Shown piece by piece: positions 37,690 through 46,902 of a stretch of 64,000 bases of DNA. Under the pieces are notes generated by a model that saw nothing but the letters and a program-made list of their open reading frames with translations, did not search any database and was not told the DNA's origin. The DNA is taken from contig PNKV01000010.1 of assembly GCA_013822685.1 (NCBI GenBank), positions 92,547 to 156,546 of the forward strand, in the 5' to 3' direction. The first letter of the stretch is position 1; every line of letters starts with the position of its first letter. The DNA comes from Leptothrix sp. (in: b-proteobacteria). GTDB lineage: Bacteria; Pseudomonadota; Gammaproteobacteria; Burkholderiales; Burkholderiaceae_C. Position numbers and translations under genes: made by a program.

Positions 37690-38534
37690 TCAGCCCAGGT
37701 GATCCAGCCCTGGTGGGCCGACACCAGCACCAGCACGCCGAACGCGATCCGGTACCAGGCAAAGGGCACGAAGTTGTGGGTGGCCACGTAGCGCAGCAAC
37801 CAGCGCACGCAGATCCAGGCCGACAGGAAGGAGAACGCCAGGCCAACGCCGAACAGCGGCAGGTCGTCCATCGACAGCAGGGCGCGTTCTTTGTAGAGGC
37901 TGTACAGGCCCGCGCCAACCAGCGTCGGGATGCCCAAAAAGAAGCTGAACTCGGTGGAAGCCTTGCGCGACAAGCCCAGGAACATGCCGCCGATGATGGT
38001 GGCGCCCGAACGGCTCGTGCCGGGGATCATGCCCAGGCACTGGATGCAACCCACTTTGAAGGCATCGAGCAGGCTCATGTCATCCACCGTTTCAACGCGG
38101 TAGTGGCTGGTGCCGGACTTGGTGGCCCGGCGCTCGGCCCACAAGATGATCAGGCCGCCGACGATGAAGGCGCTGGCCACCACCGGGGCGTTGAACAAAT
38201 GCGTTTTGATGACCTTGCCGAAAGCCAGGCCCAGCATGGCCGCTGGCAGGAATCCGACCACGACGTTGAGTGCAAATCTTTGAGCGCGGGGCTCTGATCC
38301 GAGGCCGGTGACGGTGTCGCGCAAACGCTGCCAGTACACCAGCACGATGGCGAAAATGGCGCCAGACTGGATGGCGATATCGAACACCTTGGCCTTGTCG
38401 GCACCCACGTTGGACTGGAAGTCGAGCAGGGATCCTGCCAGGATCAGGTGCCCGGTGCTGGAGATAGGCAGGAACTCGGTCAGCCCCTCGACGATGCCCA
38501 TCAACATGGCTTTGAAAAACAGCAAGGTATCCAC
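37686..38534 (-). CDS. uppP: undecaprenyl-diphosphate phosphatase (BacA/UppP)
   Basis: 282 residues, multi-pass inner-membrane protein. Dephosphorylates undecaprenyl pyrophosphate to recycle the lipid carrier for peptidoglycan and other envelope polymers; overexpression gives bacitracin resistance. Both active-site motifs are intact: [18 protein letters not shown] (residues 13-30) and the PGTSRSG loop. About eight hydrophobic segments follow one another as in the family. First gene of a two-gene unit with the DUF455 gene. Divergent from selO (129 bp gap). Confidence 0.96.
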   Translation of the reverse strand: MDTLLFFKAMLMGIVEGLTEFLPISSTGHLILAGSLLDFQSNVGADKAKVFDIAIQSGAIFAIVLVYWQRLRDTVTGLGSEPRAQRFALNVVVGFLPAAMLGLAFGKVIKTHLFNAPVVASAFIVGGLIILWAERRATKSGTSHYRVETVDDMSLLDAFKVGCIQCLGMIPGTSRSGATIIGGMFLGLSRKASTEFSFFLGIPTLVGAGLYSLYKERALLSMDDLPLFGVGLAFSFLSAWICVRWLLRYVATHNFVPFAWYRIAFGVLVLVSAHQGWITWAE

Positions 38535-38663
38535 GTCGGCGAGTCCTGTGTTGCAAGCAAAGCGGCATCTTAGGGCAGGGCGGGCGGCTCAAGCCCCCAA
38601 GCGCATCGGTAGAAATTGACCTCTGGCACCCTTGGTTGGGGGGTCTTGTCTACACTTCGCCAC

Positions 38664-40205
38664 ATGTCCTCTGACCTCGATGCCGTTTTCGCCCCGCCCG
38701 CCCACGACTGGGTCAACCGCTATGCCCAGCTGAGCGAGTCCTGGCGCGCGCGGCTGCAGGCACCCATGGCCACGGCCGTGAACGCGCAGGCCTTGCCCGA
38801 GCCGCGCTGGGTGGCCTGGAGCGATCAGCTGGCGCATGAGCTGGGTTGGCCTGCCGATTGGCGCCAAGGCGAACTGCCCTTGCGTGTTTTCAGCGGCAAC
38901 ACCGTGTGGCCCGGCATGCAGCCCGTGGCCACGGTCTACAGCGGGCACCAGTTTGGCGTGTGGGCAGGCCAGTTGGGCGATGGCCGCGCGCTCTTGCTTG
39001 GTGAACTGCAAACGGCGGTGGGCACGCGCGAGTTCCAGCTCAAGGGGGCTGGCTCCACGCCATATTCACGCCGTGCCGATGGCCGGGCGGTGCTGCGCTC
39101 GTCCATCCGGGAGTTTCTGTGCAGCGAGGCCATGCACGCGCTGGGCATTCCCACCACAAGGGCGCTGGCGCTGACCGCCTCGCCGCAAGGCGTCCGTCGC
39201 GAAACCATGGAGACCGCCGCCGTGGTCACCCGCGTGGCGCCCACCTTCATCCGCTTTGGCCACTTCGAGCATTTTGCGCACAGCGGTGAAGCCGGCCACC
39301 ACGAGGTCTTGCAGGCGCTGGTGGACCATGTGGCCGAGCACCATTTGCCTCACCTGCGCGATGCGCCCCAGCGGGCCGTGGCCTTGTTGCAATACGCGGT
39401 GGACAGCACCGCCCGCTTGATGGCCGCGTGGCAGTCGGTGGGCTTTTGCCATGGCGTGATGAACACCGACAACATGTCGATCCTGGGCCTGACCATTGAC
39501 TATGGCCCCTTTGGTTTCCTGGATGGTTTTGATCCGCAGCACATCTGCAACCATTCGGACGACCGGGGGCGCTACGCCTGGCAGAACCAGCCGCAAATTG
39601 GTTATTGGAATTTGCGCGCCCTGGCCCAGGCTCTGGTGCCGGTGATCCCCGAGTTCGAGGGCGACGAAAACGTCATCATCGACGTGCTCAAGTCTTACGA
39701 GCAGCGCTTTCCGCAAGCCATGACCGAGCGCTGGCGTGCCAAGCTGGGCCTGGCCACCGAGCACGAGGGCGACGGCGCCCTGGCCGTGGATCTGCTCACC
39801 GTGATGGCCGAGCACCGCACCGACTTCACCATCATCTTCCGCCGCCTGTGCGATTACCAAAGCAGCCTGCCGCCTGAGGACCCCGCCAACGCCTCGGTGC
39901 GCGATCTGTTCATCAACCGTGAGGCCTTCGACGCCTGGGCGCGCCGCTATGCCGATCGCCTGAAGCTGGAAAACAGTGTGGATGCCGAGCGCCGTGCCCG
40001 CATGCGCCGCGTCAACCCCGTTTACGTTTTGCGGAACCATTTGGCTGAAACAGCGATCCGTCTTTCTCAAGCCGGTGATGATTCCGAGGTGCGGCGCTTG
40101 CATCAGCTTTTGCAAACTCCCTATGACGAGCAACCCGGCTGCGAGGCCGATGCCGACTTCCCGCCCGACTGGGCTCAATCCATCGAGGTGTCCTGTTCAT
40201 CATGA
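38664..40205 (+). CDS. selO: protein adenylyltransferase SelO (YdiU/UPF0061)
   Basis: 513 residues. A pseudokinase-fold enzyme that transfers AMP to Ser, Thr or Tyr of target proteins and is linked to oxidative-stress resistance. Family blocks are clear: [77 protein letters not shown] and [12 protein letters not shown]. The C-terminus ends EVSCSS, the conserved cysteine-containing tail that holds selenocysteine in animal SelO. Frame open upstream, but ATG 38664 fits. The stop overlaps the msrB start (ATGA), tying it to methionine sulfoxide repair. Confidence 0.96.
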   Translation: MSSDLDAVFAPPAHDWVNRYAQLSESWRARLQAPMATAVNAQALPEPRWVAWSDQLAHELGWPADWRQGELPLRVFSGNTVWPGMQPVATVYSGHQFGVWAGQLGDGRALLLGELQTAVGTREFQLKGAGSTPYSRRADGRAVLRSSIREFLCSEAMHALGIPTTRALALTASPQGVRRETMETAAVVTRVAPTFIRFGHFEHFAHSGEAGHHEVLQALVDHVAEHHLPHLRDAPQRAVALLQYAVDSTARLMAAWQSVGFCHGVMNTDNMSILGLTIDYGPFGFLDGFDPQHICNHSDDRGRYAWQNQPQIGYWNLRALAQALVPVIPEFEGDENVIIDVLKSYEQRFPQAMTERWRAKLGLATEHEGDGALAVDLLTVMAEHRTDFTIIFRRLCDYQSSLPPEDPANASVRDLFINREAFDAWARRYADRLKLENSVDAERRARMRRVNPVYVLRNHLAETAIRLSQAGDDSEVRRLHQLLQTPYDEQPGCEADADFPPDWAQSIEVSCSS

Positions 40206-40600
40206 GCGATTACAAAGTCAAGAAATCCGACGAAGAATGGCGCGCCCAGTTGGACCCGATGCAATTCGAAGTCACCCGCCACGCGGCCACCGAACGGGCT
40301 TTCACCGGCCAGTATTGGGACCACTTCGTGGACGGCGCCTACCGCTGCATCTGCTGCAACGCCAAACTGTTCGAATCCAGCACCAAGTTCGACGCGGGCT
40401 GCGGCTGGCCCAGCTACTCGCAAGCGGTGGATGACAGCAGCGTCGAGCGCGTGGTGGACAAAAGCCACGGCATGGTGCGCGTCGAGGTGCGTTGCAACAA
40501 CTGCGGCGCCCACCTGGGCCACGTGTTCGACGACGGGCCGGCGCCCACCGGCGAGCGTTTTTGCATCAACTCGGCCGCGATAGACTTCGAGCCGCGCTGA
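40202..40600 (+). CDS. msrB: peptide-methionine (R)-S-oxide reductase
   Basis: 132 residues. Reduces methionine-R-sulfoxide in proteins with thioredoxin. Structural zinc is held by Cys49/Cys52 and Cys98/Cys101, the catalytic cysteine is Cys121 in [11 protein letters not shown], and the resolving cysteine is Cys67 in AGCGWPS. No signal peptide, so cytosolic. It is translationally coupled to selO (4 bp overlap) and followed by yciB after 31 bp, which places oxidative-damage repair genes in one transcript. Confidence 0.97.
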   Translation: MSDYKVKKSDEEWRAQLDPMQFEVTRHAATERAFTGQYWDHFVDGAYRCICCNAKLFESSTKFDAGCGWPSYSQAVDDSSVERVVDKSHGMVRVEVRCNNCGAHLGHVFDDGPAPTGERFCINSAAIDFEPR

Positions 40601-40631
40601 TCCGCGTTTTTGGCCCTCAACCCGGTTCCCC

Positions 40632-41273
40632 ATGAAGATATTTTTTGACCTGCTGCCACTCCTGCTGTTTTTCGGCGCCTACACCTGGGCCGGCGGCCAC
40701 AAGGAGTTGGCGGCAGAGTGGATGACCCACTACCTGGGCTTCATGGTGTCGGGCGGCGTGGTCGCGGCCAAAGAAGCGCCCATGCTGCTGTCCACCATGG
40801 TGATGGTGGTGTGCGGTGTGATCCAGATCGCCGTGCTCAAGATCTTGCGCCACAAGGTGGACATGATGCTGTGGGGCACGCTGATCGTGGGCACGGTGCT
40901 GGGTGGCGTGTCGATGTGGCTGCACAGCGCCATCTTCTTCCAGTGGAAGCCCACGGTGCTGTATTGGTTGATGAGCGCCGGCTTCCTGGTGGCCGAGGTG
41001 GTCATGAAGCGCCGCGTGTTGCACAAGATGATGGGTGGCCAGATCGACGCCCCCGATGCCGTCTGGCTCAAATTGGGCTGGGCCTGGGTGGGCTTCTTTG
41101 CCTTCATGGGCGTGCTCAACCTCTTCGTGGTCTACAACTACACCGAAGAGCAGTGGGTCACTTTCAAGGTGTGGGGCGCTTCAGGACTGATGCTGTTGTT
41201 CATGTTGGCCCAGGGTTTGTACCTGAGTCGCCACATGCCCGAGCTGGCCGATGACACGGCCAAGGCCAAGTGA
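40632..41273 (+). CDS. yciB: septation protein A homologue (YciB/IspZ), inner membrane
   Basis: 213 residues with about six hydrophobic segments. The family start MKIFFDLLPLLLFFGAYTW is present to the letter, as are KPTVLYWL in the middle and NLFVVYNYTEEQWVTFKVWG near the end. YciB is an inner-membrane protein linked to cell-envelope integrity and septum formation; its biochemical activity is unsettled. The slightly charged C-terminus (ADDTAKAK) is cytosolic. Followed after 16 bp by the bolA-like gene, so probably one operon. Confidence 0.95.
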   Translation: MKIFFDLLPLLLFFGAYTWAGGHKELAAEWMTHYLGFMVSGGVVAAKEAPMLLSTMVMVVCGVIQIAVLKILRHKVDMMLWGTLIVGTVLGGVSMWLHSAIFFQWKPTVLYWLMSAGFLVAEVVMKRRVLHKMMGGQIDAPDAVWLKLGWAWVGFFAFMGVLNLFVVYNYTEEQWVTFKVWGASGLMLLFMLAQGLYLSRHMPELADDTAKAK

Positions 41274-41289
41274 ACTTTCAGGCCTGACC

Positions 41290-41559
41290 ATGACTCCACT
41301 CCAAGGCGTGACCGCCGAACAGATCCAGTCTGCCCTGACACTGTCGCTGCAGCCACTCAGCATTGATGTGACCGATGACAGTCACCTCCATGCCGGGCAC
41401 GAAGGCGCCAAGTCCGGACGGCATTTCAGCGTGCATATTCGTGCCCAGTGCTTTAACGGACTGTCACACGTTCAACGGCATCGCCTTGTGTATGATGCCC
41501 TTCGCGATTTGATACCGCAGGGCATCCATGCGCTGGCCATCAAGGCCGAGCCTGTCTGA
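41290..41559 (+). CDS. BolA family protein
   Basis: 89 residues, a complete small BolA domain: IDVTDDSHLHAGHEGAKSGRHFSVHIRAQCF, then FNGLSHVQRHRLVYDALRDLI and a HALAIKAEPV end. The invariant His after the loop (QRHRLVYDAL) and the Asp-Ser-His motif match Fe-S-binding BolA proteins, which pair with monothiol glutaredoxins. BolA next to YciB and a parvulin is an arrangement I recall from Burkholderiales. ATG 41290 is preferred over an upstream in-frame start inside yciB. Confidence 0.93.
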   Translation: MTPLQGVTAEQIQSALTLSLQPLSIDVTDDSHLHAGHEGAKSGRHFSVHIRAQCFNGLSHVQRHRLVYDALRDLIPQGIHALAIKAEPV

Positions 41560-41587
41560 CAACGAAACAACCTAACAAAATTCGCTC

Positions 41588-42418
41588 ATGAAGACTTTCC
41601 GCACCCATGTCATCAAGTCCGCCGTGCTGGCCGCAACCCTGTCTCTGGCAGCCCCGCTGGTGATGGCTCAGAACATCGCCATCGTCAATGGCAAGCCCGT
41701 GCCCAAGGCCCGGTTCGACGCCATGATGACCCAGATCCTCAAGCAAGGCCAACAGGCCAAGACGCCTGATCTGGAATCCAAGGTCAAGGAAGAGCTGGTG
41801 CTGCGCGAGATCTTCGTGCAAGAGGCCGAGAAGAAGGGCATCGCCCAAACCGCCGACTACAAGACGCAGATGGAATTCGCGCGTCAGTCCATCTTGATCC
41901 AAGGCTTGTTCGCCGACTTCCAGGCCAAAGCCAAGGACAGCGAAGCCGACCTGCGCGCTGAGTACGACAAGATCAAGGCCCAGAACGGCGACAAGGAATA
42001 CCGCGCTCGCCACATCCTGGTTGAGAAGGAAGAAGACGCCAAGGCCCTGATCACCCAGCTCAAGGGCGGTGCCAAGTTCGAAGACCTGGCCAAGAAGAAC
42101 TCCAAAGACCCAGGCTCTGCTGAAAACGGCGGTGACCTGGATTGGGCAGCGCCTGGCAACTACGTGCCTGAGTTCTCTGAAGCCATGGCCAAGCTGGAAA
42201 AAGGCAAGTTCACCGAAACCCCGGTGAAGTCGCAGTTCGGCTACCACATCATCAAGCTGGAAGACACGCGCGCCACGCAGTTCCCGCCCTATGACGAAGT
42301 CAAGGTGCAACTGCAACAACGCAATGCGCAAGCCAAGCTGGCCAAGTACCGCGACGACCTGAAGGCCAAGGCCAAGACCGACTTCAAGTTCAGCGCACCC
42401 GCTGCTGAAGCCAACTGA
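41588..42418 (+). CDS. exported parvulin-type peptidylprolyl isomerase (PpiC/PrsA-like)
   Basis: 276 residues with a signal peptide (cleavage near VMAQ, residue 27). An N-terminal chaperone helix region with a SurA/PrsA-like KARFDAMMTQILKQGQQ is followed by a parvulin domain at about 138-235: RARHILVEKEEDAKAL, DPGSAENGGDLDW and FGYHIIKLEDTR are diagnostic. It helps fold outer-membrane or periplasmic proteins. Last gene of the selO-msrB-yciB-bolA-like group, 28 bp after the bolA-like gene, and convergent with putA only 12 bp away. Confidence 0.94.
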   Translation: MKTFRTHVIKSAVLAATLSLAAPLVMAQNIAIVNGKPVPKARFDAMMTQILKQGQQAKTPDLESKVKEELVLREIFVQEAEKKGIAQTADYKTQMEFARQSILIQGLFADFQAKAKDSEADLRAEYDKIKAQNGDKEYRARHILVEKEEDAKALITQLKGGAKFEDLAKKNSKDPGSAENGGDLDWAAPGNYVPEFSEAMAKLEKGKFTETPVKSQFGYHIIKLEDTRATQFPPYDEVKVQLQQRNAQAKLAKYRDDLKAKAKTDFKFSAPAAEAN

Positions 42419-42430
42419 TCGTCAAACGGG

Positions 42431-45400
42431 TCAGTGTCCTTGCGTCAGCAGCGCGGCATTGCCGCCTGCTGCTGCCGTGTTGATGCTGACCACCTGCTCG
42501 GTGCAAAACCGCAGCAGGTAATGAGGGCCTCCGGCTTTCGGGCCGGTGCCGCTCCACCCCTGGCCACCAAAGGGTTGCGACCCGACCACGGCGCCAGTCA
42601 TCCCCCGGTTCACATACACATTGCCCACACGAGTGCGCCTGGCAATGTGCTGCGCGCGCGAGTCAATGCGCGTCTGCACCCCCAAAGTCAAACCATAGCC
42701 GGTGGCGTTGATCTGCTCGATCAGGGCATCGATGTCGGGAGCGTGTGTGCCCGGGCCCCAGCGCACCACGTGCAGGATCGGGCCAAAGTGCTCGGCAGTC
42801 AGCGCGCTGACGCGGGGCAGGGTGTAGGCCGTGGGCGGGACGATGTGGGGCGCGCTGGGCGACGCGGCCAAAGTGGTTTGCCCAATCAGGCGCACGCCCG
42901 AGCGCGGCTGCTGCGCCTGGTGGTCCAGCTCTGACAGATGGGCGTGGAGCAGATCGTGCGCGTGCGCGTCGATCACGGGGCCGACATCGGTGGCCCAATC
43001 GGCGCTGTCGCCCGTCACCAGTGTTTGCAAGGCGCCGGCCAGCATCGCTTCCAGTGCGTCGGCCGTGGCGTTGTGCAGGCACAGCAGGCGCAAGGCCGAG
43101 CAGCGTTGGCCCGCACTCAAGAAGGCGCTGGCCACCACGGCGTCCATCACTTGTTCAGGCAAGGCCGTGCTGTCCACCACCATGGCGTTGAGGCCACCGG
43201 TCTCGGCGATCAAAGGCACGATGGGGCGGTCGCCTTGGGCCAGCATGCGCTGGATGCGCTTGCCCGTGGCGACCGAGCCCGTGAAGGCCACGCCTGCACA
43301 GTGCTTGCTGGCCACCAGGGCCGCGCCCACCACGGCGCCGGGCCCACACGCGCATCCGAGCACATTGGCTGGCACGCCGGCCTGGTGCAGCAGGGCCACG
43401 AATCGGCGCCCGATGTCTGGGGTTTGGTCGGCCGGTTTGGCGGCCACGGCGTTGCCGGCCACCAGCGCGGCCATGACTTGCCCACCAAAGATGGCCAGCG
43501 GGAAGTTCCAGGGGGCGATGCAGACGAACACGCCCCGGCCACGCAACTGCCATTCATTGCTTTCGCCCGTGGGGCCGGGCAGCGCTTGCACCTTCAAGTG
43601 GTGGCGGCCTTGCTGCGCGTAGTAGCGAGCCAGGTCAATGGTTTCGCGCACTTCAGCCACGGCATCGCTCATGGTCTTGCGCGCTTCAACCACCAGGTCG
43701 GCAGCCCAGCTGTCGAACTCGGCTTCCAGCAGGTTGGCCACCTTGTCGAGCACCGCGCAGCGTGCGCTCGCTGGCGTCTCTTCCCAGTCTTGCCAGCCTT
43801 GGCTGAGCGAATCCATCAATGCCTGGGCTTCGGCGGCGCACAAGTCATGGCAAGGCGAGGGCACGGTTGACTGTTGGCGACGTACCTGCACGGCCGCCTC
43901 CAGCGCACCCCGGTGCATTTGGCAGTTCAGATCACGGCCAAGGGCATTGCGCCGATCGGGCCCGTAAAGCCTGGCGGGCGGCACCACGCCCGGGCCATGC
44001 TCTGCGCCCGCGGTGGTGAGCCAGGGCGAGGCCAGCAGCTCATCCAGGCTGACCTGGGGGTCGGCCAGTTGGTGCACGAACGAGGCATTGGCGCCGTTCT
44101 CCAGCAGGCGGCGAACCAGGTAGGCCAGCAGGTCACGGTGCTCGCCCACGGGGGCGTAAATGCGCAGGGCCGCGCCGGTGTCGGGCGAGGTCTTGGGTTG
44201 GCGAAGCTCGCGGTACACGCCTTCGCCCATGCCGTGCAGGCGCTGCCATTCGTAGCGCTCGGGGCCGACGCCGTGTTGCTGTGCCAGTTGCATGACCGCG
44301 GCAATGGTGGCGGCGTTATGGGTCGCGAACTGCGGGTAGAGCACATCGCTGCGTGCCAGCAAGGCATCGGCGCAGGCCAGGTACGACAAGTCGGTGTTGG
44401 CCTTGTGCGTGTAGACCGGGTAGCCATTCAGGCCCAGCTCCTGGGCGCGCTTGACCTCGGTGTCCCAGTAGGCGCCTTTGACCAGGCGCACGGTGAGGCG
44501 TTTGTCGTGCAAGGTGGCCAAGCGGTGCACCTCGTCGATCACGGCCAAGGCCCGGTGCTGGTAGGCCTGCACGGCCAGGCCCAGCCCTTCGCCGGCCGCA
44601 GGCATCAGGCGGGCGAGCAAATCCAGTTGCAGTTCAAGCCGGAAGGATTCCTCGGCGTCCAGGGTCAGCAACACGCCGGAGGCATCGGCCTGGCGGGCCA
44701 GTTGCTCCAGGCGCGGCAGCAGTTCTCTCACAAGCGCTTCGTGCTGTGACGGGTCAAAGCGGGGGTGCAGTGCCGACAGCTTGATCGACAAGCCGGGCCG
44801 TTGCGAGAAGGGAAGCTGCCTGGCCTTCTTGTCGCCTTGTTGGCCCAACTGAGACAAGGCCCGCTGGTAAGACGCCAGATAGCGGTCGGCGTCATGCCAG
44901 GTGCGGGCGCCTTCGCCCAGCATGTCGAAGCTGTGGCGGGTGGTCAGGCCGTGGGCGGCATCTACCTGGGTTTGTTTGCGGGCCTGGGCCAAGGCCTCGT
45001 CCATGGTCTGGCCGAGCACGAACTGGCGACCCAGCAATTGCAGGGCGCGGGCGGTGGCGGACACCACGGTCGGGCCACCCAGCCGCTGGACCAGGGTGGG
45101 CGGGCCTTGGCGGCCGTCTTGCTGCGAGGGCAGCAACTGGTGCGCCAAATCCAGCACCCGGGCCGAGGCGCTGGACAACCAAGGGTGGGCTGATGAGCCA
45201 TGGTCGGCGTGCTTGGCGAAGTCGGCCTGGGTCAACTGGTCGCCAATCAAGGCCTGGGCGGTGTCCTGGTCGGGCACGCGCAAAAGGGCTTCAGCCAAGC
45301 GCATCAGGGCCAGGCCTTCGGTGCTGGACAGCGGGAACTCTTGCAGCAGGGACTCAAGCGCCCAGAAGGGCGGTGGGCGGTGGCGGATGCCCCGCACCCA

Positions 45401-45523
45401 AGGCTCACATTGCCGGCGGACGACGCCCCAATCGAGCTTGTCTTGCAGGCGCAGCCTCAGCTTGTCGATTTGCGCGGCTTCATCGGCCCAGGGCAGCGGT
45501 AAGCGGTCGGAGAGTTTATTCAC
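42431..45523 (-). CDS. putA: bifunctional proline dehydrogenase / glutamate semialdehyde dehydrogenase
   Basis: 1030 residues. The FAD-dependent proline dehydrogenase half is seen in SIKLSALHPR (246-255), LTLDAEES (287-294), RLVKGAYWDTEVKRAQ (346-361) and YPQFATHNA. The aldehyde dehydrogenase half has PWNFPLAIFGGQVMAAL, the catalytic Glu in AETGGLNAMV and Cys in SAGQRCSALRL. Electrons go to quinone and NAD+, giving glutamate. There is no N-terminal ribbon-helix-helix, so this PutA is not an autorepressor. The C-terminus is short, lacking the extra domain of long PutAs. Confidence 0.95.
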   Translation of the reverse strand: MNKLSDRLPLPWADEAAQIDKLRLRLQDKLDWGVVRRQCEPWVRGIRHRPPPFWALESLLQEFPLSSTEGLALMRLAEALLRVPDQDTAQALIGDQLTQADFAKHADHGSSAHPWLSSASARVLDLAHQLLPSQQDGRQGPPTLVQRLGGPTVVSATARALQLLGRQFVLGQTMDEALAQARKQTQVDAAHGLTTRHSFDMLGEGARTWHDADRYLASYQRALSQLGQQGDKKARQLPFSQRPGLSIKLSALHPRFDPSQHEALVRELLPRLEQLARQADASGVLLTLDAEESFRLELQLDLLARLMPAAGEGLGLAVQAYQHRALAVIDEVHRLATLHDKRLTVRLVKGAYWDTEVKRAQELGLNGYPVYTHKANTDLSYLACADALLARSDVLYPQFATHNAATIAAVMQLAQQHGVGPERYEWQRLHGMGEGVYRELRQPKTSPDTGAALRIYAPVGEHRDLLAYLVRRLLENGANASFVHQLADPQVSLDELLASPWLTTAGAEHGPGVVPPARLYGPDRRNALGRDLNCQMHRGALEAAVQVRRQQSTVPSPCHDLCAAEAQALMDSLSQGWQDWEETPASARCAVLDKVANLLEAEFDSWAADLVVEARKTMSDAVAEVRETIDLARYYAQQGRHHLKVQALPGPTGESNEWQLRGRGVFVCIAPWNFPLAIFGGQVMAALVAGNAVAAKPADQTPDIGRRFVALLHQAGVPANVLGCACGPGAVVGAALVASKHCAGVAFTGSVATGKRIQRMLAQGDRPIVPLIAETGGLNAMVVDSTALPEQVMDAVVASAFLSAGQRCSALRLLCLHNATADALEAMLAGALQTLVTGDSADWATDVGPVIDAHAHDLLHAHLSELDHQAQQPRSGVRLIGQTTLAASPSAPHIVPPTAYTLPRVSALTAEHFGPILHVVRWGPGTHAPDIDALIEQINATGYGLTLGVQTRIDSRAQHIARRTRVGNVYVNRGMTGAVVGSQPFGGQGWSGTGPKAGGPHYLLRFCTEQVVSINTAAAGGNAALLTQGH

Positions 45524-45594
45524 AGCGCACTCCAGTCAACGTCTTCAGCGTAACGTCAACGGGTGCGCGGGGTCTAGCGCATGAGGGCCGCTTT

Positions 45595-46311
45595 TCAGCG
45601 CTTTTTGAACACCAAGTCCCAAACACCGTGACCTAGTTTCAGACCGCGGTTCTCGAACTTGGTCAGCGGCCGGTAGGCGGGCTTGGGCGCGTAGCCTTCC
45701 GCGGTGTTGACCAACGTGGGCTCGTCGCTCAGTACTTGCAGGATCTGGCGCGCATAAGGCTCCCAATCGGTGGCGCAATGCAGGTAGGCGCCCGGGGCCA
45801 GGCGCGAGGCCAGGTGAGCCACCAAGGGCGACTGGATCAAGCGGCGCTTGTTGTGGCGGGTCTTGTGCCAAGGGTCAGGAAAGAAGATGTGCACGCCAGC
45901 CAGTGAGGCTGGTTGGATCATGTGGTCCAGCACCTCGACCGCGTCGTGGCGGATCAGGCGCAGGTTGGTGATGTTCTGATCTCCAATGCGCTTGAGCAAG
46001 GCGCCCACACCGGGTTCGTGCACCTCGACGCCGATGAAGTCCGTGTCGGGCAAAGTCTGCGCGATGGTGGCGGTGGCATCGCCCATGCCAAAACCGATTT
46101 CCAGGACGACAGGCGCTTGACGCTGGAAGGTGGCGGCGTAGTCCAGGGGTGTCTTGCCAAAAGGCAGCAGAAATTTGGGGCCCAGCTCAGCCAAGGCCTT
46201 GGCCTGGCCCTCGGTCGTCCGCCCCGCGCGCATCACGAAGCTGCGGATGGTGCGGTGAGGGTGGGCGGACGCGGGTTGATCGTCGTCTTCTGGGGGCAGG
46301 GCGGTGCTCAT
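45595..46311 (-). CDS. trmB: tRNA (guanine-46-N7)-methyltransferase
   Basis: 238 residues. Methylates G46 in the variable loop of tRNAs with SAM. SAM-binding motif [17 protein letters not shown], the acidic motif [14 protein letters not shown], and the catalytic/tRNA-contact [20 protein letters not shown] are all present, as is the C-terminal TKFENRG. The first 20 residues are acidic and unstructured. Upstream on the same strand lies a divergent 215 bp gap before the small PEP-CTERM-like gene; putA begins 71 bp downstream on the same strand. Confidence 0.96.
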   Translation of the reverse strand: MSTALPPEDDDQPASAHPHRTIRSFVMRAGRTTEGQAKALAELGPKFLLPFGKTPLDYAATFQRQAPVVLEIGFGMGDATATIAQTLPDTDFIGVEVHEPGVGALLKRIGDQNITNLRLIRHDAVEVLDHMIQPASLAGVHIFFPDPWHKTRHNKRRLIQSPLVAHLASRLAPGAYLHCATDWEPYARQILQVLSDEPTLVNTAEGYAPKPAYRPLTKFENRGLKLGHGVWDLVFKKR

Positions 46312-46526
46312 GGGTGAGGTCGGAAAATGCAGGCTTGGGACAGGCTGCCATTGTCCTTCACCGGCCGCCCTAGGGCAGTCCCTTAAACCGGACGTGCACT
46401 AAATCACGCCGGTGCGCTGCCAGTGCCGGGCTGCCATTCATCTGGGGGGTGATCCGTCCGCATTTCCGAGGATCAGGGAGGCATCATTGTCTGAGCGGAT
46501 TTGCCCGCTCGTGCCGGAGTGAAGTT

Positions 46527-46748
46527 TTGAACGTGAGCAGTGCTTCTTTGTTGCTGAATGCCAGTCGCTGTGTGGCGTTCAGCCTGCTCGTTTGCATGAG
46601 TTCGCATGCGGCCCCCGAAACACCGGGCAAGGCCAAGGCACCTAGTGCGGTGCCCACCTCCAACGAGCCCCCCAGTTTTGCCTTGCTGGCCTTGGGCCTA
46701 GTGGGGATTGGCCTGCATGGATTGAACCGGGCCAGGCGCCATCGGTGA
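46527..46748 (+). CDS. 73-residue PEP-CTERM-like envelope protein
   Basis: Start is a TTG with GGAG seven bases upstream, giving MNVSSASLLL. Residues 1-29 form a signal peptide (SLLVCMSSHAAP). Residues 45-73 have the PEP-CTERM sorting layout: SNEPPS, a membrane helix FALLALGLVGIGLHGL, then RARRHR. Between the two lie only some 15-17 residues (ETPGKAKAPSAVPT). The protein is thus little more than an export signal and a sorting anchor. No exosortase gene is in the window. A weak terminator-like dyad follows and the lipase gene is next, on the same strand. Confidence 0.6.
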   Translation: MNVSSASLLLNASRCVAFSLLVCMSSHAAPETPGKAKAPSAVPTSNEPPSFALLALGLVGIGLHGLNRARRHR

Positions 46749-46786
46749 CTGCAATTCTGGTAAACGCTGTTATCACAAACCCGGTC

Positions 46787-46809
46787 AATGTCCATTCGCG
46801 GACATTTTT
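46787..46809 (+). terminator. weak hairpin/terminator-like dyad before the lipase gene
   Basis: AATGTCC (46787-46793) and GGACATT (46800-46806) form a perfect 7 bp stem with a 6-base loop, followed by TTTTG counting the last stem bases. It could end the small PEP-CTERM-like transcript or be an operator for the lipase promoter. Confidence 0.4.
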
Positions 46810-46902
46810 GTCAAGACTTCCTGTGCACCATGAGTGGATGCGTTGCGGTGGATCAAGCCTGCGGCGTGTGAACGAACCCACTCACGACCTCAGGAGGCCT
46901 CG

